Numbered from the stretch's first letter, positions 1-5,614 are shown. The stretch is 6,029 nucleotides of DNA from Moraxella bovis (GCF_002014975.1 NZ_MUXV01000031.1:62402-68430), one strand, 5' to 3'. Notes: a model not told the origin generated them from the sequence alone. Numbers and translations: made by a program.

Positions 1-30
1 AAAGGCAGGCACGCCCTAAACATAATGGGT

Positions 31-59
31 ATTGTAGCACAAAATGACAAGGCGGTAAA
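31..59 (-). promoter_or_regulatory. candidate leftward sigma-70 promoter
   Basis: Read on the minus strand, TTTACC (54-59) serves as -35, followed by a 17-bp spacer and the extended -10 TGC-TACAAT (31-39). Four of six -35 bases and five of six -10 bases match consensus, and the TGn extension is present. Transcription would start near base 24 and leave the window to the left. The gene it would serve is not in the window, so this rests on motif match alone. Confidence 0.35.
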
Positions 60-261
60 TTTTTGAGCGTTAAAGGTTGGGTTTGGTTTTTGTGTATTTT
101 GACGATATTTTGACAACGTCCGCAATCACAAAGAGGGTAATTTGCCAACAAAAACGCCCAAAATCGGCATTTATTGCCATTGTTTACCATTTGCAACATT
201 TTTAAGCAAAATAATGTTACACTTTTTGGCAAAAATTTGGTTTAATAGACAGCAATAATTT

Positions 262-275
262 GCCAAAATTTTGGC
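262..275. repeat. 14-bp perfect palindrome upstream of rppH
   Basis: GCCAAAATTTTGGC reads the same on both strands. It lies 31 bp ahead of the rppH start codon and just after the best -10-like hexamer (254-259). Its left part also belongs to a second dyad, TTTTGGCAAA (224-233) with TTTGCCAAAA (259-268). It resembles an operator or a leader hairpin, but no regulator is identified. Confidence 0.45.
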
Positions 276-295
276 GTTCTTTAAATTTATTACAT

Positions 296-300
296 TAAGG
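296..300 (+). promoter_or_regulatory. rppH ribosome binding site
   Basis: TAAGG lies six bases before the ATG at 307. It decides the start: translation from the upstream in-frame ATG at 271 would add 12 residues that RppH homologues lack, and that ATG has no Shine-Dalgarno sequence. Confidence 0.65.
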
Positions 301-306
301 TTAGTC

Positions 307-798
307 ATGATTGATTCAGACGGCTTTCGAGCCAATGTCGGTATCATCTTGGCAAATACAGAAGGGCAAGTGCTTTGGACAAAACGAATCGGACACGACA
401 GCTGGCAATTTCCACAAGGTGGGATTGACAAGGGTGAAACACCGTTTGATGCGATGTACCGTGAATTGTATGAAGAAGTGGGTTTGTGTCCGTACCACGT
501 GGAAGTGCTGGGGGTAACACATGATTGGCTTCGTTACCGTCTGCCTAAGCGTTATGTGCGACTGGGGCAAGAGCCACTCTGTATCGGGCAAAAACAAAAA
601 TGGTTTTTGCTACGCTTGGATGAAAAAAACACCGACTTTATCCGCTTTGACACCGCAACTCCTGAGTTTGACGAATGGGCGTGGGTGAGTTACTGGTATC
701 CTTTGGGGCAGGTTGTGCCGTTTAAACGGGGCGTGTACCAAAAGGCATTGTTAGAACTTGCCGAGCGGTTGCCCCTAAAAAAAGGGCTAAGGCTTTGA
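307..798 (+). CDS. rppH: RNA 5' pyrophosphohydrolase RppH (Nudix hydrolase)
   Basis: This 163-residue cytoplasmic Nudix enzyme removes pyrophosphate from the 5' triphosphate end of mRNAs, leaving a monophosphate that starts RNase E-dependent decay. The protein begins [12 protein letters not shown], nearly the same as E. coli RppH. The Nudix box is complete at residues 38-60 (G-x5-E-x7-RELYEEVGL), with the metal-binding glutamates E53, E56 and E57 in place. Family hallmarks WQFPQGG (33-39), [27 protein letters not shown] and [11 protein letters not shown] are all present. The ATG at 307 is chosen because TAAGG precedes it and because it aligns with the E. coli start. The protein is slightly shorter than E. 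coli RppH (176 residues as I recall), lacking only part of the variable C-terminal tail. It is transcribed alone, ends at a hairpin terminator and converges with trxA. Identification is firm. Confidence 0.95.
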   Translation: MIDSDGFRANVGIILANTEGQVLWTKRIGHDSWQFPQGGIDKGETPFDAMYRELYEEVGLCPYHVEVLGVTHDWLRYRLPKRYVRLGQEPLCIGQKQKWFLLRLDEKNTDFIRFDTATPEFDEWAWVSYWYPLGQVVPFKRGVYQKALLELAERLPLKKGLRL

Positions 799-825
799 TA
801 AAGCTGTGATATAAGTTAAGTCACA

Positions 826-858
826 AAAACAAGTCATGATGGTCATGGCTTGTTTTTT
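826..858 (+). terminator. rho-independent terminator of rppH
   Basis: AAAACAAGTCATGA (826-839) pairs with TCATGGCTTGTTTT (843-856) around a 3-base loop, with one G-U pair in a 14-bp stem. The 3' arm ends in a T-run (853-858). It begins 27 bases after the rppH stop codon. Confidence 0.8.
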
Positions 859-863
859 ATGCA

Positions 864-896
864 AAAAACAAAAAACCTGCACAAGGGCAGGCTTTT
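864..896 (-). terminator. rho-independent terminator of trxA
   Basis: On the minus strand, GCCTGC (887-892) pairs with GCAGGT (875-880) around a short loop, closing with a G-U pair, and is preceded by AAAA. The RNA then runs into a U-rich tract (TTTTTTGTTTTTT sense, bases 863-875). It starts 14 bases after the trxA stop and lies back to back with the rppH terminator. Confidence 0.75.
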
Positions 897-910
897 GGGT
901 GTGTTTGACA

Positions 911-1231
911 TTATAAATGCTTGTTTAGCAATTCAACAAACTCTGATTTAGGACGGCTACCAACCACAGTATCGACTTTCTCGCCATTTTTGAACACGAA
1001 CAAAGTCGGAATGCTACGAATGCCAAAGCGTGCTGATGTCTCTGGGTTGTCGTCCACATTGACTTTGACGATTTGGAATTTGTCGCCATATTCTGCATCT
1101 AGGTCTTCTAGGACAGGGGCAATGGCTTTACAAGGACCGCACCACGCTGCCCAAAAATCCACGAGAACGGGCTTGTCGGCTTGTAGTACGTCTTGGTCGA
1201 AGCTTGCATCGGTGGTGTTAATAATGCTCAT
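911..1231 (-). CDS. trxA: thioredoxin 1
   Basis: This 106-residue thioredoxin is a cytoplasmic disulfide reductase. It supplies electrons to ribonucleotide reductase, methionine sulfoxide reductase and other targets, and is itself reduced by thioredoxin reductase. The active site WCGPC is at residues 30-34 (C31, C34), the buried aspartate is D25 in VDFWA, and the cis-proline loop SIPT carries P75. The glycine after the last core strand (VVGS, G91) is also conserved. Length and layout match E. coli TrxA closely and there is no signal peptide. The start is supported by AAAGGT (1239-1244) eight bases upstream. The gene stands alone with its own promoter (1265-1292) and terminator (864-896). It is divergent from rluA and convergent with rppH. 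Identification is firm. Confidence 0.95.
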   Translation of the reverse strand: MSIINTTDASFDQDVLQADKPVLVDFWAAWCGPCKAIAPVLEDLDAEYGDKFQIVKVNVDDNPETSARFGIRSIPTLFVFKNGEKVDTVVGSRPKSEFVELLNKHL

Positions 1232-1264
1232 GAGTATTACCTTTATAAATAAGTGAATGCGTGT

Positions 1265-1292
1265 ATAATGGGGGTGCCTTGATGACTTTCAA
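1265..1292 (-). promoter_or_regulatory. candidate trxA promoter
   Basis: On the minus strand, TTGAAA (1287-1292) is a five-of-six -35, followed by a 16-bp spacer and CATTAT (1265-1270) as a four-of-six -10. The predicted start near 1258 gives a leader of about 27 bases that includes the AAAGGT ribosome binding site. Confidence 0.45.
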
Positions 1293-1364
1293 GTGTGTGA
1301 TGATAAGTCCTATTAATCGGTGGATTAGGGCGAATCAAATCATCACAATATCCCCAAAACTTCA

Positions 1365-1373
1365 TGCTATAAT
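1365..1373 (+). promoter_or_regulatory. rluA extended -10 promoter element
   Basis: TGC-TATAAT is a perfect extended -10. No good -35 is found 16-18 bp upstream, which is typical of extended -10 promoters. Transcription would start near 1380 and give a leader of about 80 bases before rluA. Confidence 0.6.
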
Positions 1374-1391
1374 AACAAACTTTTTGCCAGA

Positions 1392-1418
1392 TGATGATTA
1401 AATTTACAAAAATCATCA
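1392..1418 (+). other. leader hairpin of rluA
   Basis: TGATGATT (1392-1399) and AATCATCA (1411-1418) form a perfect 8-bp stem with an 11-base loop, inside the predicted rluA leader. No T-run follows it on the coding strand, so it is not a terminator. It may stabilise the transcript or be chance. Confidence 0.35.
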
Positions 1419-1459
1419 ATTCGCCCCATTAATCCAAATCATTAAACGACCCCAAACCC

Positions 1460-2203
1460 ATGACCGACCGCCACGACCGCCTATCCGATGACAAAATCGC
1501 CCTAATGAACGCCCAAGAGTGCGAATATGATGATGAATTTTTTAAAAATTTTATCCACTCAATCACCGTCTATGAAGACGATGATATTTGGGTGGGGGAT
1601 AAGCCAGCTGGACTTCTTAGTGTGGACGGACGCACGTTAAAGGTCAGTTTGCAATCACGGTTATTAAAGGTTTACCCCAATATCAAACTCATTCACCGCC
1701 TTGACATGGATACATCAGGACTCATTATTTTTGCCAAAAATGAGCACAGCCAAAGCCACATCGCCAAGCAGTTCATCGACCGTATGGTGAGCAAAGAATA
1801 TCAAGCGGTGGTGTTTGGCACGATAGAGCAAGTGGACAAAAAAGGCGTGATTGACGTGCCTGTCCGCTACGAACCCACCACCAAACCCCGTCATATCGTG
1901 GATATGGATTGGAATAAACGAGCCTTGACGCATTATGAAGTCATGCACCACGAGCTACGAACCGACAAGGCAGGCAAGTCCCATGCCGTAACCCGCCTGG
2001 CTCTGCGTCCCATCACAGGCAGAAGTCATCAGCTACGAGTCCACTGCGTACATATCGGTCATGTAATGATTGGCGACCCGATTTATGCTGAGGGCGTGGC
2101 ATTGTCATTATCTAACCGACTAAACCTGCACGCCCACAAACTAAGGCTTAAACACCCTGTGCATGGGGCTTGGCTGGATTGGGAAAGTGAAGTGCCGTTT
2201 TGA
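1460..2203 (+). CDS. rluA: RluA-family rRNA/tRNA pseudouridine synthase
   Basis: This 247-residue cytoplasmic enzyme converts specific uridines to pseudouridine in RNA. The family motif HRLDMDTSG is at residues 79-87 with catalytic aspartate D82. The N-terminal block DKPAGLLSVDGR (47-58) and the C-terminal block PITGRSHQLRVH (184-195) closely match E. coli RluA, as does the KPRHIV...THYEV segment (142-161). RluA acts on U746 of 23S rRNA and U32 of some tRNAs, and I infer the same here. There is no S4 RNA-binding domain, as expected for RluA and unlike RluC or RluD. The N-terminus is about 20-28 residues longer than E. coli RluA (219 residues as I recall). Neither the ATG at 1460 nor the in-frame ATG at 1505 has a Shine-Dalgarno sequence, so the start is uncertain. 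The gene is monocistronic and divergent from trxA. Confidence 0.85.
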   Translation: MTDRHDRLSDDKIALMNAQECEYDDEFFKNFIHSITVYEDDDIWVGDKPAGLLSVDGRTLKVSLQSRLLKVYPNIKLIHRLDMDTSGLIIFAKNEHSQSHIAKQFIDRMVSKEYQAVVFGTIEQVDKKGVIDVPVRYEPTTKPRHIVDMDWNKRALTHYEVMHHELRTDKAGKSHAVTRLALRPITGRSHQLRVHCVHIGHVMIGDPIYAEGVALSLSNRLNLHAHKLRLKHPVHGAWLDWESEVPF

Positions 2204-2209
2204 TGACCA

Positions 2210-2230
2210 TTAAACACTTTAAATGTTTAA
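2210..2230. terminator. weak hairpin at the rluA/lipoprotein convergence
   Basis: TTAAACA (2210-2216) and TGTTTAA (2224-2230) form a 7-bp AT-rich stem across a 7-base loop, between two convergent genes only 15 bp apart. A T-run (2240-2245) follows on the plus strand but starts ten bases later. The stem overlaps the end of the lipoprotein gene. It is a poor match to a standard terminator and is listed because nothing else separates the two genes. Confidence 0.25.
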
Positions 2231-3454
2231 ACACTCAAATTTTTTATCTTGCTTTGTTGTGGCAACATCATTGCCACTTGTGGGGTTTTGCAAACAAATA
2301 TGGGTGCTTTCTATCAGACTGCCTGTTAGGGTGGGGGCAAATACATTATTTAATGGCGTGCCATTGATATGATGATTGGCGATAGTGATAAGATTGTTTA
2401 GGGATTTTATCCTAACTGCATAATGACGATAATCAGGCGGGGCGATATTGGCAAGCGTGCTACCGATATAATTAGTATAATCAATCTTTGGCGGTGTCAA
2501 TTCGTCATCAAACCGCTTAGCGATTTCTGGGGCAGATAAATTGGCGTGGTCAATGCCTTGTTGATAAAAATTGGCAACTTGATTTAAAGTTTTATTTTTA
2601 TTATAAAGCAATGTCATTTTTAATTTTTCAAACACACCATAATCCAATCTTTCAAGATTTTCAAAAGTTTCATAATTCATCATAAACTCTGCCGTCCATG
2701 CGTGATTTAAACTTAATTCATCAGCAGTTAAAGGTGGTATGATGTCGGTGGTCAAATCAGGGTTTTGACTTTTAAACAAAGTCATGGCTTGAAGCTGATT
2801 GATGATAAGATTGGCATAAATCATTTTTTCTATCAATGTATTAGCATTTGCCAAATGCTGTCTTAATAACGTCAATTCTTGTGATAATGCCGTCATGGAT
2901 TGTTTGGGGCCATTATTTAAATGATGAATCAGATGAACTCTTTGCCCATAAATCAATACCCGATAATCGGGTATTTGTACATCTACTCTCATGCTATTTT
3001 TAATAAGAGCAGGTGGATTTGTTAAAAATGTCAAATACCGCTCATGAATGATAGGATGAGGCGAAATATCAGTATCACTTTTGGCTAAACTTTTAAAACA
3101 ATCATGGGCGTTGTCATTATCAGACGTGATTTTACAAAATATGTCATCATCTGTTTTTATTTGCTTGGATAATCCATTAAGGTTATGTTTTTGATTTAAT
3201 TGGTGGATATTTTCATCTAAATTACCAGATTGATTTAATACAAGCCCCAACTCATCATGATACGCCTTACCCGCCTGTAACGGCTCATCACTCGCCCCAA
3301 TGCCCAAAAGATAATAATAACTGTCTTTTTGGGCGGTCGTGGCAGTATTTTGGCGGTCGTGATAGTTTTGGATAAGCGTGTCGGCATTTTGGTTTAGCGG
3401 TACATCACTACACGCTGATAGCAAAAGACAGGATAAGATGAATAATTTTTTCAT
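2219..3454 (-). CDS. uncharacterised lipoprotein
   Basis: I do not recognise this 411-residue protein by name. Its N-terminus is a lipoprotein signal: MKK, a hydrophobic stretch (4-12), then the lipobox L12-S13-A14-C15, so C15 would be lipidated and become residue 1. Serine follows it, which in enterobacterial rules favours sorting to the outer membrane. No other membrane segment is seen. The mature part appears largely helical, with a YYYLLGIG motif at 46-53 and a long helical stretch near 185-230. Besides C9 in the signal peptide and C15, there are four cysteines in two close pairs (C107/C119 and C387/C408), which could form periplasmic disulfides. I have a vague memory of similar long lipoproteins in Acinetobacter but cannot name the family. 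No Shine-Dalgarno sequence precedes the ATG. It lies 85 bp downstream of the dehydrogenase on the same strand and probably has its own promoter (3475-3504). Confidence 0.85.
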   Translation of the reverse strand: MKKLFILSCLLLSACSDVPLNQNADTLIQNYHDRQNTATTAQKDSYYYLLGIGASDEPLQAGKAYHDELGLVLNQSGNLDENIHQLNQKHNLNGLSKQIKTDDDIFCKITSDNDNAHDCFKSLAKSDTDISPHPIIHERYLTFLTNPPALIKNSMRVDVQIPDYRVLIYGQRVHLIHHLNNGPKQSMTALSQELTLLRQHLANANTLIEKMIYANLIINQLQAMTLFKSQNPDLTTDIIPPLTADELSLNHAWTAEFMMNYETFENLERLDYGVFEKLKMTLLYNKNKTLNQVANFYQQGIDHANLSAPEIAKRFDDELTPPKIDYTNYIGSTLANIAPPDYRHYAVRIKSLNNLITIANHHINGTPLNNVFAPTLTGSLIESTHICLQNPTSGNDVATTKQDKKFECLNI

Positions 3455-3474
3455 AATGGTTTTTGAGTATATAG

Positions 3475-3504
3475 ATTAAACGCCACGCACCGAATAATTG
3501 CCAA
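3475..3504 (-). promoter_or_regulatory. candidate lipoprotein-gene promoter
   Basis: On the minus strand, TTGGCA (3499-3504) as -35 and TTTAAT (3475-3480) as -10 each match five of six consensus bases, with an 18-bp spacer. The predicted start near 3468 leaves a leader of only about 14 bases, consistent with the missing Shine-Dalgarno sequence. An alternative -10, TATACT (3466-3471), has no matching -35 and would put the start almost at the ATG. Confidence 0.4.
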
Positions 3505-3539
3505 TTAAACGGTACGTCATTATTTTAATATTTTAGCAA

Positions 3540-4478
3540 TCAACCCCGAACGAACTCACTTACCTGCTTACACAAAATCCCCCAAAGCCGACTTTGTGCT
3601 GAGTGGCTTGCCCATGCGTTGTGGGGCGTGATAATCACTCGTGGGTGGTTGTGTAGTACCAACAGTGGCTCATCGGCAGGGGGTGGCTCTTGGGCGAATA
3701 CGTCTGTGGCATAGCCTGCAATCTGCCCACGCTCAATCCCACGCACAACCGCCCCACTATCCACGACCGCCCCACGAGCGACATTGATGATGAGTGGGGT
3801 TTTGCTCATTTTGCTAATTGTTTTATCATTGATTAAGTGGTGCGTGTCGTCTGTTAATGGGCAGTGCAGACTAATCACGTCCGAGCCTGCCAGCACATCA
3901 TCAAAGGTGGTGTAGCTGTCGTCTCTTGGTGGTTTGCCTGTCCGTTCGGCATATAGTACATTCATGCCAAAAGCGGTGGCGATTTGTCCAACCTTTTGTC
4001 CGATTGCCCCTTTGCCGACAATGCCCAGCGTCCGCCCTGCCAAATCAAAAATGGGCGTATCAAGCAAACAAAACCGTCCGTCCGCTTGCCATGTGCCGTC
4101 CGTGGCTTGTCTGTGGTAATGCACCCCTGCACGCATGGCGGTGAGCATCAGCATAAAAGTGTGTTCAGGCACGCTGTCCACCGAGTAGCCTGCGACATTT
4201 TTGACGGCAATGCCACGCTCATCACAAGCGGTCATATCCACGTTGTTCATGCCTGTGGCGGTGAGCTGGATAAGTTTGAGATTGGGCAAGCGGTCAATGA
4301 CGGCACGGTTTAAGATAACTTTGTTGGTGATGATAATGTCGGCATGAACGCACCGCTCCACGATAATATCATCGTCTTGGGGTGTGCTGTCATACACGGT
4401 ATAATCGTCAATGCCGTCTGGGGCAGGCAAGGCGACATTGTCCGAGAAGGTGGCACGGTCTAAAAATACGGCTTTCAT
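3540..4478 (-). CDS. D-2-hydroxyacid dehydrogenase, glycerate dehydrogenase type
   Basis: This 312-residue cytoplasmic enzyme belongs to the D-isomer-specific 2-hydroxyacid dehydrogenases, which interconvert 2-oxoacids and D-2-hydroxyacids with NAD(P)H. The dinucleotide-binding motif GKGAIG is at residues 155-160. The catalytic triad is R235 (NVARG), E264 (AQEPP) and H286 (TPHNAW), all present. The substrate loop ATGMNNVD (74-81) and the GYSVDSVPEHTF segment (97-108) are typical of glycerate/hydroxypyruvate dehydrogenases (hprA, gyaR), so I infer hydroxypyruvate or glyoxylate as substrate. E178, near the end of the second Rossmann strand (YAERTG), hints at NAD(H), but the neighbouring R179 leaves NADP(H) possible. 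Length fits the family, and there is no ACT domain as found in SerA. AGGA lies six bases before the ATG. It is downstream of the LRR gene but separated by a strong terminator, and probably starts its own transcript. Confidence 0.88.
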   Translation of the reverse strand: MKAVFLDRATFSDNVALPAPDGIDDYTVYDSTPQDDDIIVERCVHADIIITNKVILNRAVIDRLPNLKLIQLTATGMNNVDMTACDERGIAVKNVAGYSVDSVPEHTFMLMLTAMRAGVHYHRQATDGTWQADGRFCLLDTPIFDLAGRTLGIVGKGAIGQKVGQIATAFGMNVLYAERTGKPPRDDSYTTFDDVLAGSDVISLHCPLTDDTHHLINDKTISKMSKTPLIINVARGAVVDSGAVVRGIERGQIAGYATDVFAQEPPPADEPLLVLHNHPRVIITPHNAWASHSAQSRLWGILCKQVSEFVRG

Positions 4479-4490
4479 AACTTATCCTAA

Positions 4491-4529
4491 AAATAAAAAA
4501 ACACGCCTAATGTATACCAGCGTGTTTTT
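4491..4529. terminator. bidirectional hairpin terminator after the LRR gene
   Basis: AAAAACACGC (4497-4506) and GCGTGTTTTT (4520-4529) form a perfect 10-bp stem with a 13-base loop. On the minus strand the stem is followed by TTTTTTTATTT, giving a strong terminator for the LRR gene, whose stop codon is 27 bases upstream. On the plus strand the T-run is the five T's of the 3' arm. The dehydrogenase ATG lies only 12 bases beyond the U-tract. Confidence 0.85.
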
Positions 4530-4537
4530 AATGTCAA
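4509..4537 (-). promoter_or_regulatory. candidate dehydrogenase promoter nested in the terminator
   Basis: On the minus strand there is a perfect -35, TTGACA (4532-4537). The -10 is either TATACA (4511-4516, spacer 15, with an upstream TGG giving an extended -10 TGn) or TACATT (4509-4514, spacer 17). Both options lie in the loop of the hairpin terminator. The predicted start, near 4502-4504, falls within the second arm of that hairpin as read on this strand, so transcripts starting here could not form it. Confidence 0.5.
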
Positions 4538-4556
4538 TCGTTCAATGATAAATGGG

Positions 4557-5525
4557 TCAATCACAACAATCATCACCAAAGCAAATGTTACACTCGGGCA
4601 GTTGTTCTTGGAGCCATGCTATGTCATTGGCATTTACAGGGTTGCCCTTTAAACCAAGCCAAAGCAAGTTTTTCAAATTTGCTAATGGACGAATGTCGCT
4701 GATTTGGTTATAGCTCAGATAAGCTTCGGTAAGATTGGTTAGCTCTGACAAAGCAGAGATGTCGCTAATTTGGTTGCGTCTTAGGCTCAGCGAACGCAGT
4801 TCTGTCAAATTAGCCAATACACTGATGTCTGATATTTGGTTGTAGGACAAATCCAGCGTGTTAAAATACGCCAAGCAGCCCACTTGTTTTAGTGCAGAGA
4901 TGTCACTAATCTCATTATTGTTCAGATATAAGTATGACACCAAAAACAGCTTCGCTAAGGGCGAGATGTCTTTGATGTGATTGTCGGAGAGCACTACTGT
5001 TTTTAATCTGCTAAGCTGAGAGATGGCAGAAATGTCTGTTACTTCATTATTTTCAATGTTAATTAGCTCTAATCTTGGCAGGCGAGCGAAAATAGAAATG
5101 TCTTTGATTTGGTTGTGGTTTAGGCATAGGTCGGTCACTTGTTGTAATTTGCCCAAAGGCTCGATATCACGGATTTGATTATAGCTAAGATTGATTTTCG
5201 TAAATTGGGTAAGGTTGGATAGGGCGTTGATATCACTAATGTTTTGATCGGACAAATCAAGATCAATCTGTCGAAAACGTTGGCGAGGTGATGGTGTTTC
5301 GGTTCTGATCGTCCCTGTCAGGCTTTGTGAGCTTTGATTGCTTTCTGGGTCCATGATGGGGTCGCCAAAGTCAATGGTAATCACGCCTTTGTCCTTGCGT
5401 AAAAATGGGCGATGATTGCTTGATTTGGATTCTATGACATCAAAGATATTCTCAACATCAAGCCCGCTTTCATAGCCAGTATCATAACCCTGTGGCGTAG
5501 TCGTGGAAAAGTTGTCTAATCGCAT
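4557..5525 (-). CDS. leucine-rich-repeat protein, SDS22/internalin-like repeats
   Basis: This 322-residue protein has an N-terminal non-repeat region (1-85), nine leucine-rich repeats (86-286) and a C-terminal cap (287-322). The repeats follow a 22-residue LxxLxLxxNQISDISxLxxL pattern, the class found in SDS22 and internalins, which folds into a curved solenoid used for binding other proteins. Repeat 6 (196-220) has three extra residues. The N-terminal region is polar, rich in Asp, Ser and Thr, with GVITIDFGDP (47-56) its only obvious beta-like patch. There is no signal peptide, lipobox, transmembrane segment or sorting motif, so the sequence suggests a cytoplasmic protein unless a non-classical route exports it. 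The C-terminus ends with C312-x2-C315-x4-C320-C321. CAAGGG precedes the ATG by seven bases. No enzymatic domain is visible, and partner and role are unknown. Upstream DNA is very AT-rich, and the gene ends at a strong terminator. Confidence 0.9.
   Translation of the reverse strand: MRLDNFSTTTPQGYDTGYESGLDVENIFDVIESKSSNHRPFLRKDKGVITIDFGDPIMDPESNQSSQSLTGTIRTETPSPRQRFRQIDLDLSDQNISDINALSNLTQFTKINLSYNQIRDIEPLGKLQQVTDLCLNHNQIKDISIFARLPRLELINIENNEVTDISAISQLSRLKTVVLSDNHIKDISPLAKLFLVSYLYLNNNEISDISALKQVGCLAYFNTLDLSYNQISDISVLANLTELRSLSLRRNQISDISALSELTNLTEAYLSYNQISDIRPLANLKNLLWLGLKGNPVNANDIAWLQEQLPECNICFGDDCCD
4668..5270 (-). repeat. tandem 66-bp repeats coding for LRRs
   Basis: The stretch coding residues 86-286 has a 66-bp period, with one 75-bp unit (repeat 6). 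Copies are diverged in DNA and most alike in the NQISDIS segment and among repeats 7-9. This divergence suggests an old array rather than a recent expansion, although copy number could still vary by recombination. Confidence 0.8.
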
Positions 5526-5614
5526 AGGTTTGCCCTTGTCATGCTAAATTTGTTTAAAGACGCATCAAATCTATGTTCTTTTTGATAATATAAACAAATT
5601 TTAAGCCATTAATA

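Larger units (their letters stand above)
1..306. other. gene-free region upstream of rppH
   Basis: No convincing coding sequence lies here on either strand. The left edge has a candidate leftward promoter (31-59), so another gene probably runs off the left end. Two direct copies of ATTTTGAC sit 11 bp apart at 96-103 and 107-114. Nearer rppH there is a cluster of TTTGCCAA/TTGGCAAA motifs (141-148, 226-233, 259-266) and a perfect 14-bp palindrome (262-275). I could not pick out a well-spaced sigma-70 promoter for rppH. The best -10-like hexamer is AATAAT at 254-259, with no good -35 at the right distance. Confidence 0.6.
1322..1435. repeat. long-range inverted repeat around the rluA promoter
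   Basis: GGATTAGGGCGAAT (1322-1335) is complementary to the segment 1419-1435, which reads ATTCGCCC then CATTAATCC. All 14 bases pair if three bases of the right arm bulge out. The arms are 83 bases apart and enclose the rluA -10 (1368-1373). The predicted rluA transcript starts inside, so the two arms could pair only in longer transcripts or in the DNA. Confidence 0.4.

Noticed and set aside
271..306. Upstream in-frame ATG giving RppH 12 extra residues
   Set aside because: The extra residues ([12 protein letters not shown]) are absent from known RppH proteins and have no ribosome binding site, whereas the ATG at 307 has both family alignment and TAAGG.
171..597. Minus-strand open frames opposite and ahead of rppH
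   Set aside because: They overlap a firmly identified gene or its leader, encode no recognisable motif and have no ribosome binding site.
921..1256. Plus-strand open frame antisense to trxA
   Set aside because: It is the mirror of the thioredoxin gene and its translation shows no family features.
1264..1269. Plus-strand TATAAT as an rluA promoter
   Set aside because: No -35 is present upstream and it would lie nearly 200 bp from the gene; the extended -10 at 1365-1373 is a better fit.
1715..1951. Minus-strand open frame inside rluA
   Set aside because: It lies wholly inside a conserved gene including codons just after the catalytic motif; a chance frame.
3493..3508. Short hairpin TAATT-gcc-AATTA as a terminator after the dehydrogenase
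   Set aside because: Only five A-T pairs with no adjoining T-run on the minus strand, and it overlaps the better-supported -35 of the lipoprotein promoter.
3926..4313. Three overlapping plus-strand open frames inside the dehydrogenase gene
   Set aside because: Several frames open at once reflect composition of the opposite coding strand. Their products are Pro-, Arg- and Cys-rich with no domain.
3540..4478. Phosphoglycerate dehydrogenase (SerA)
   Set aside because: At 312 residues it lacks the C-terminal ACT regulatory domain, and its substrate loop and GYSVDSV segment fit the glycerate/hydroxypyruvate dehydrogenase group better.
4557..5525. Secreted internalin-type surface protein
   Set aside because: The repeats are of that class, but there is no signal peptide, cell-wall anchor or lipobox, so surface location is not supported.
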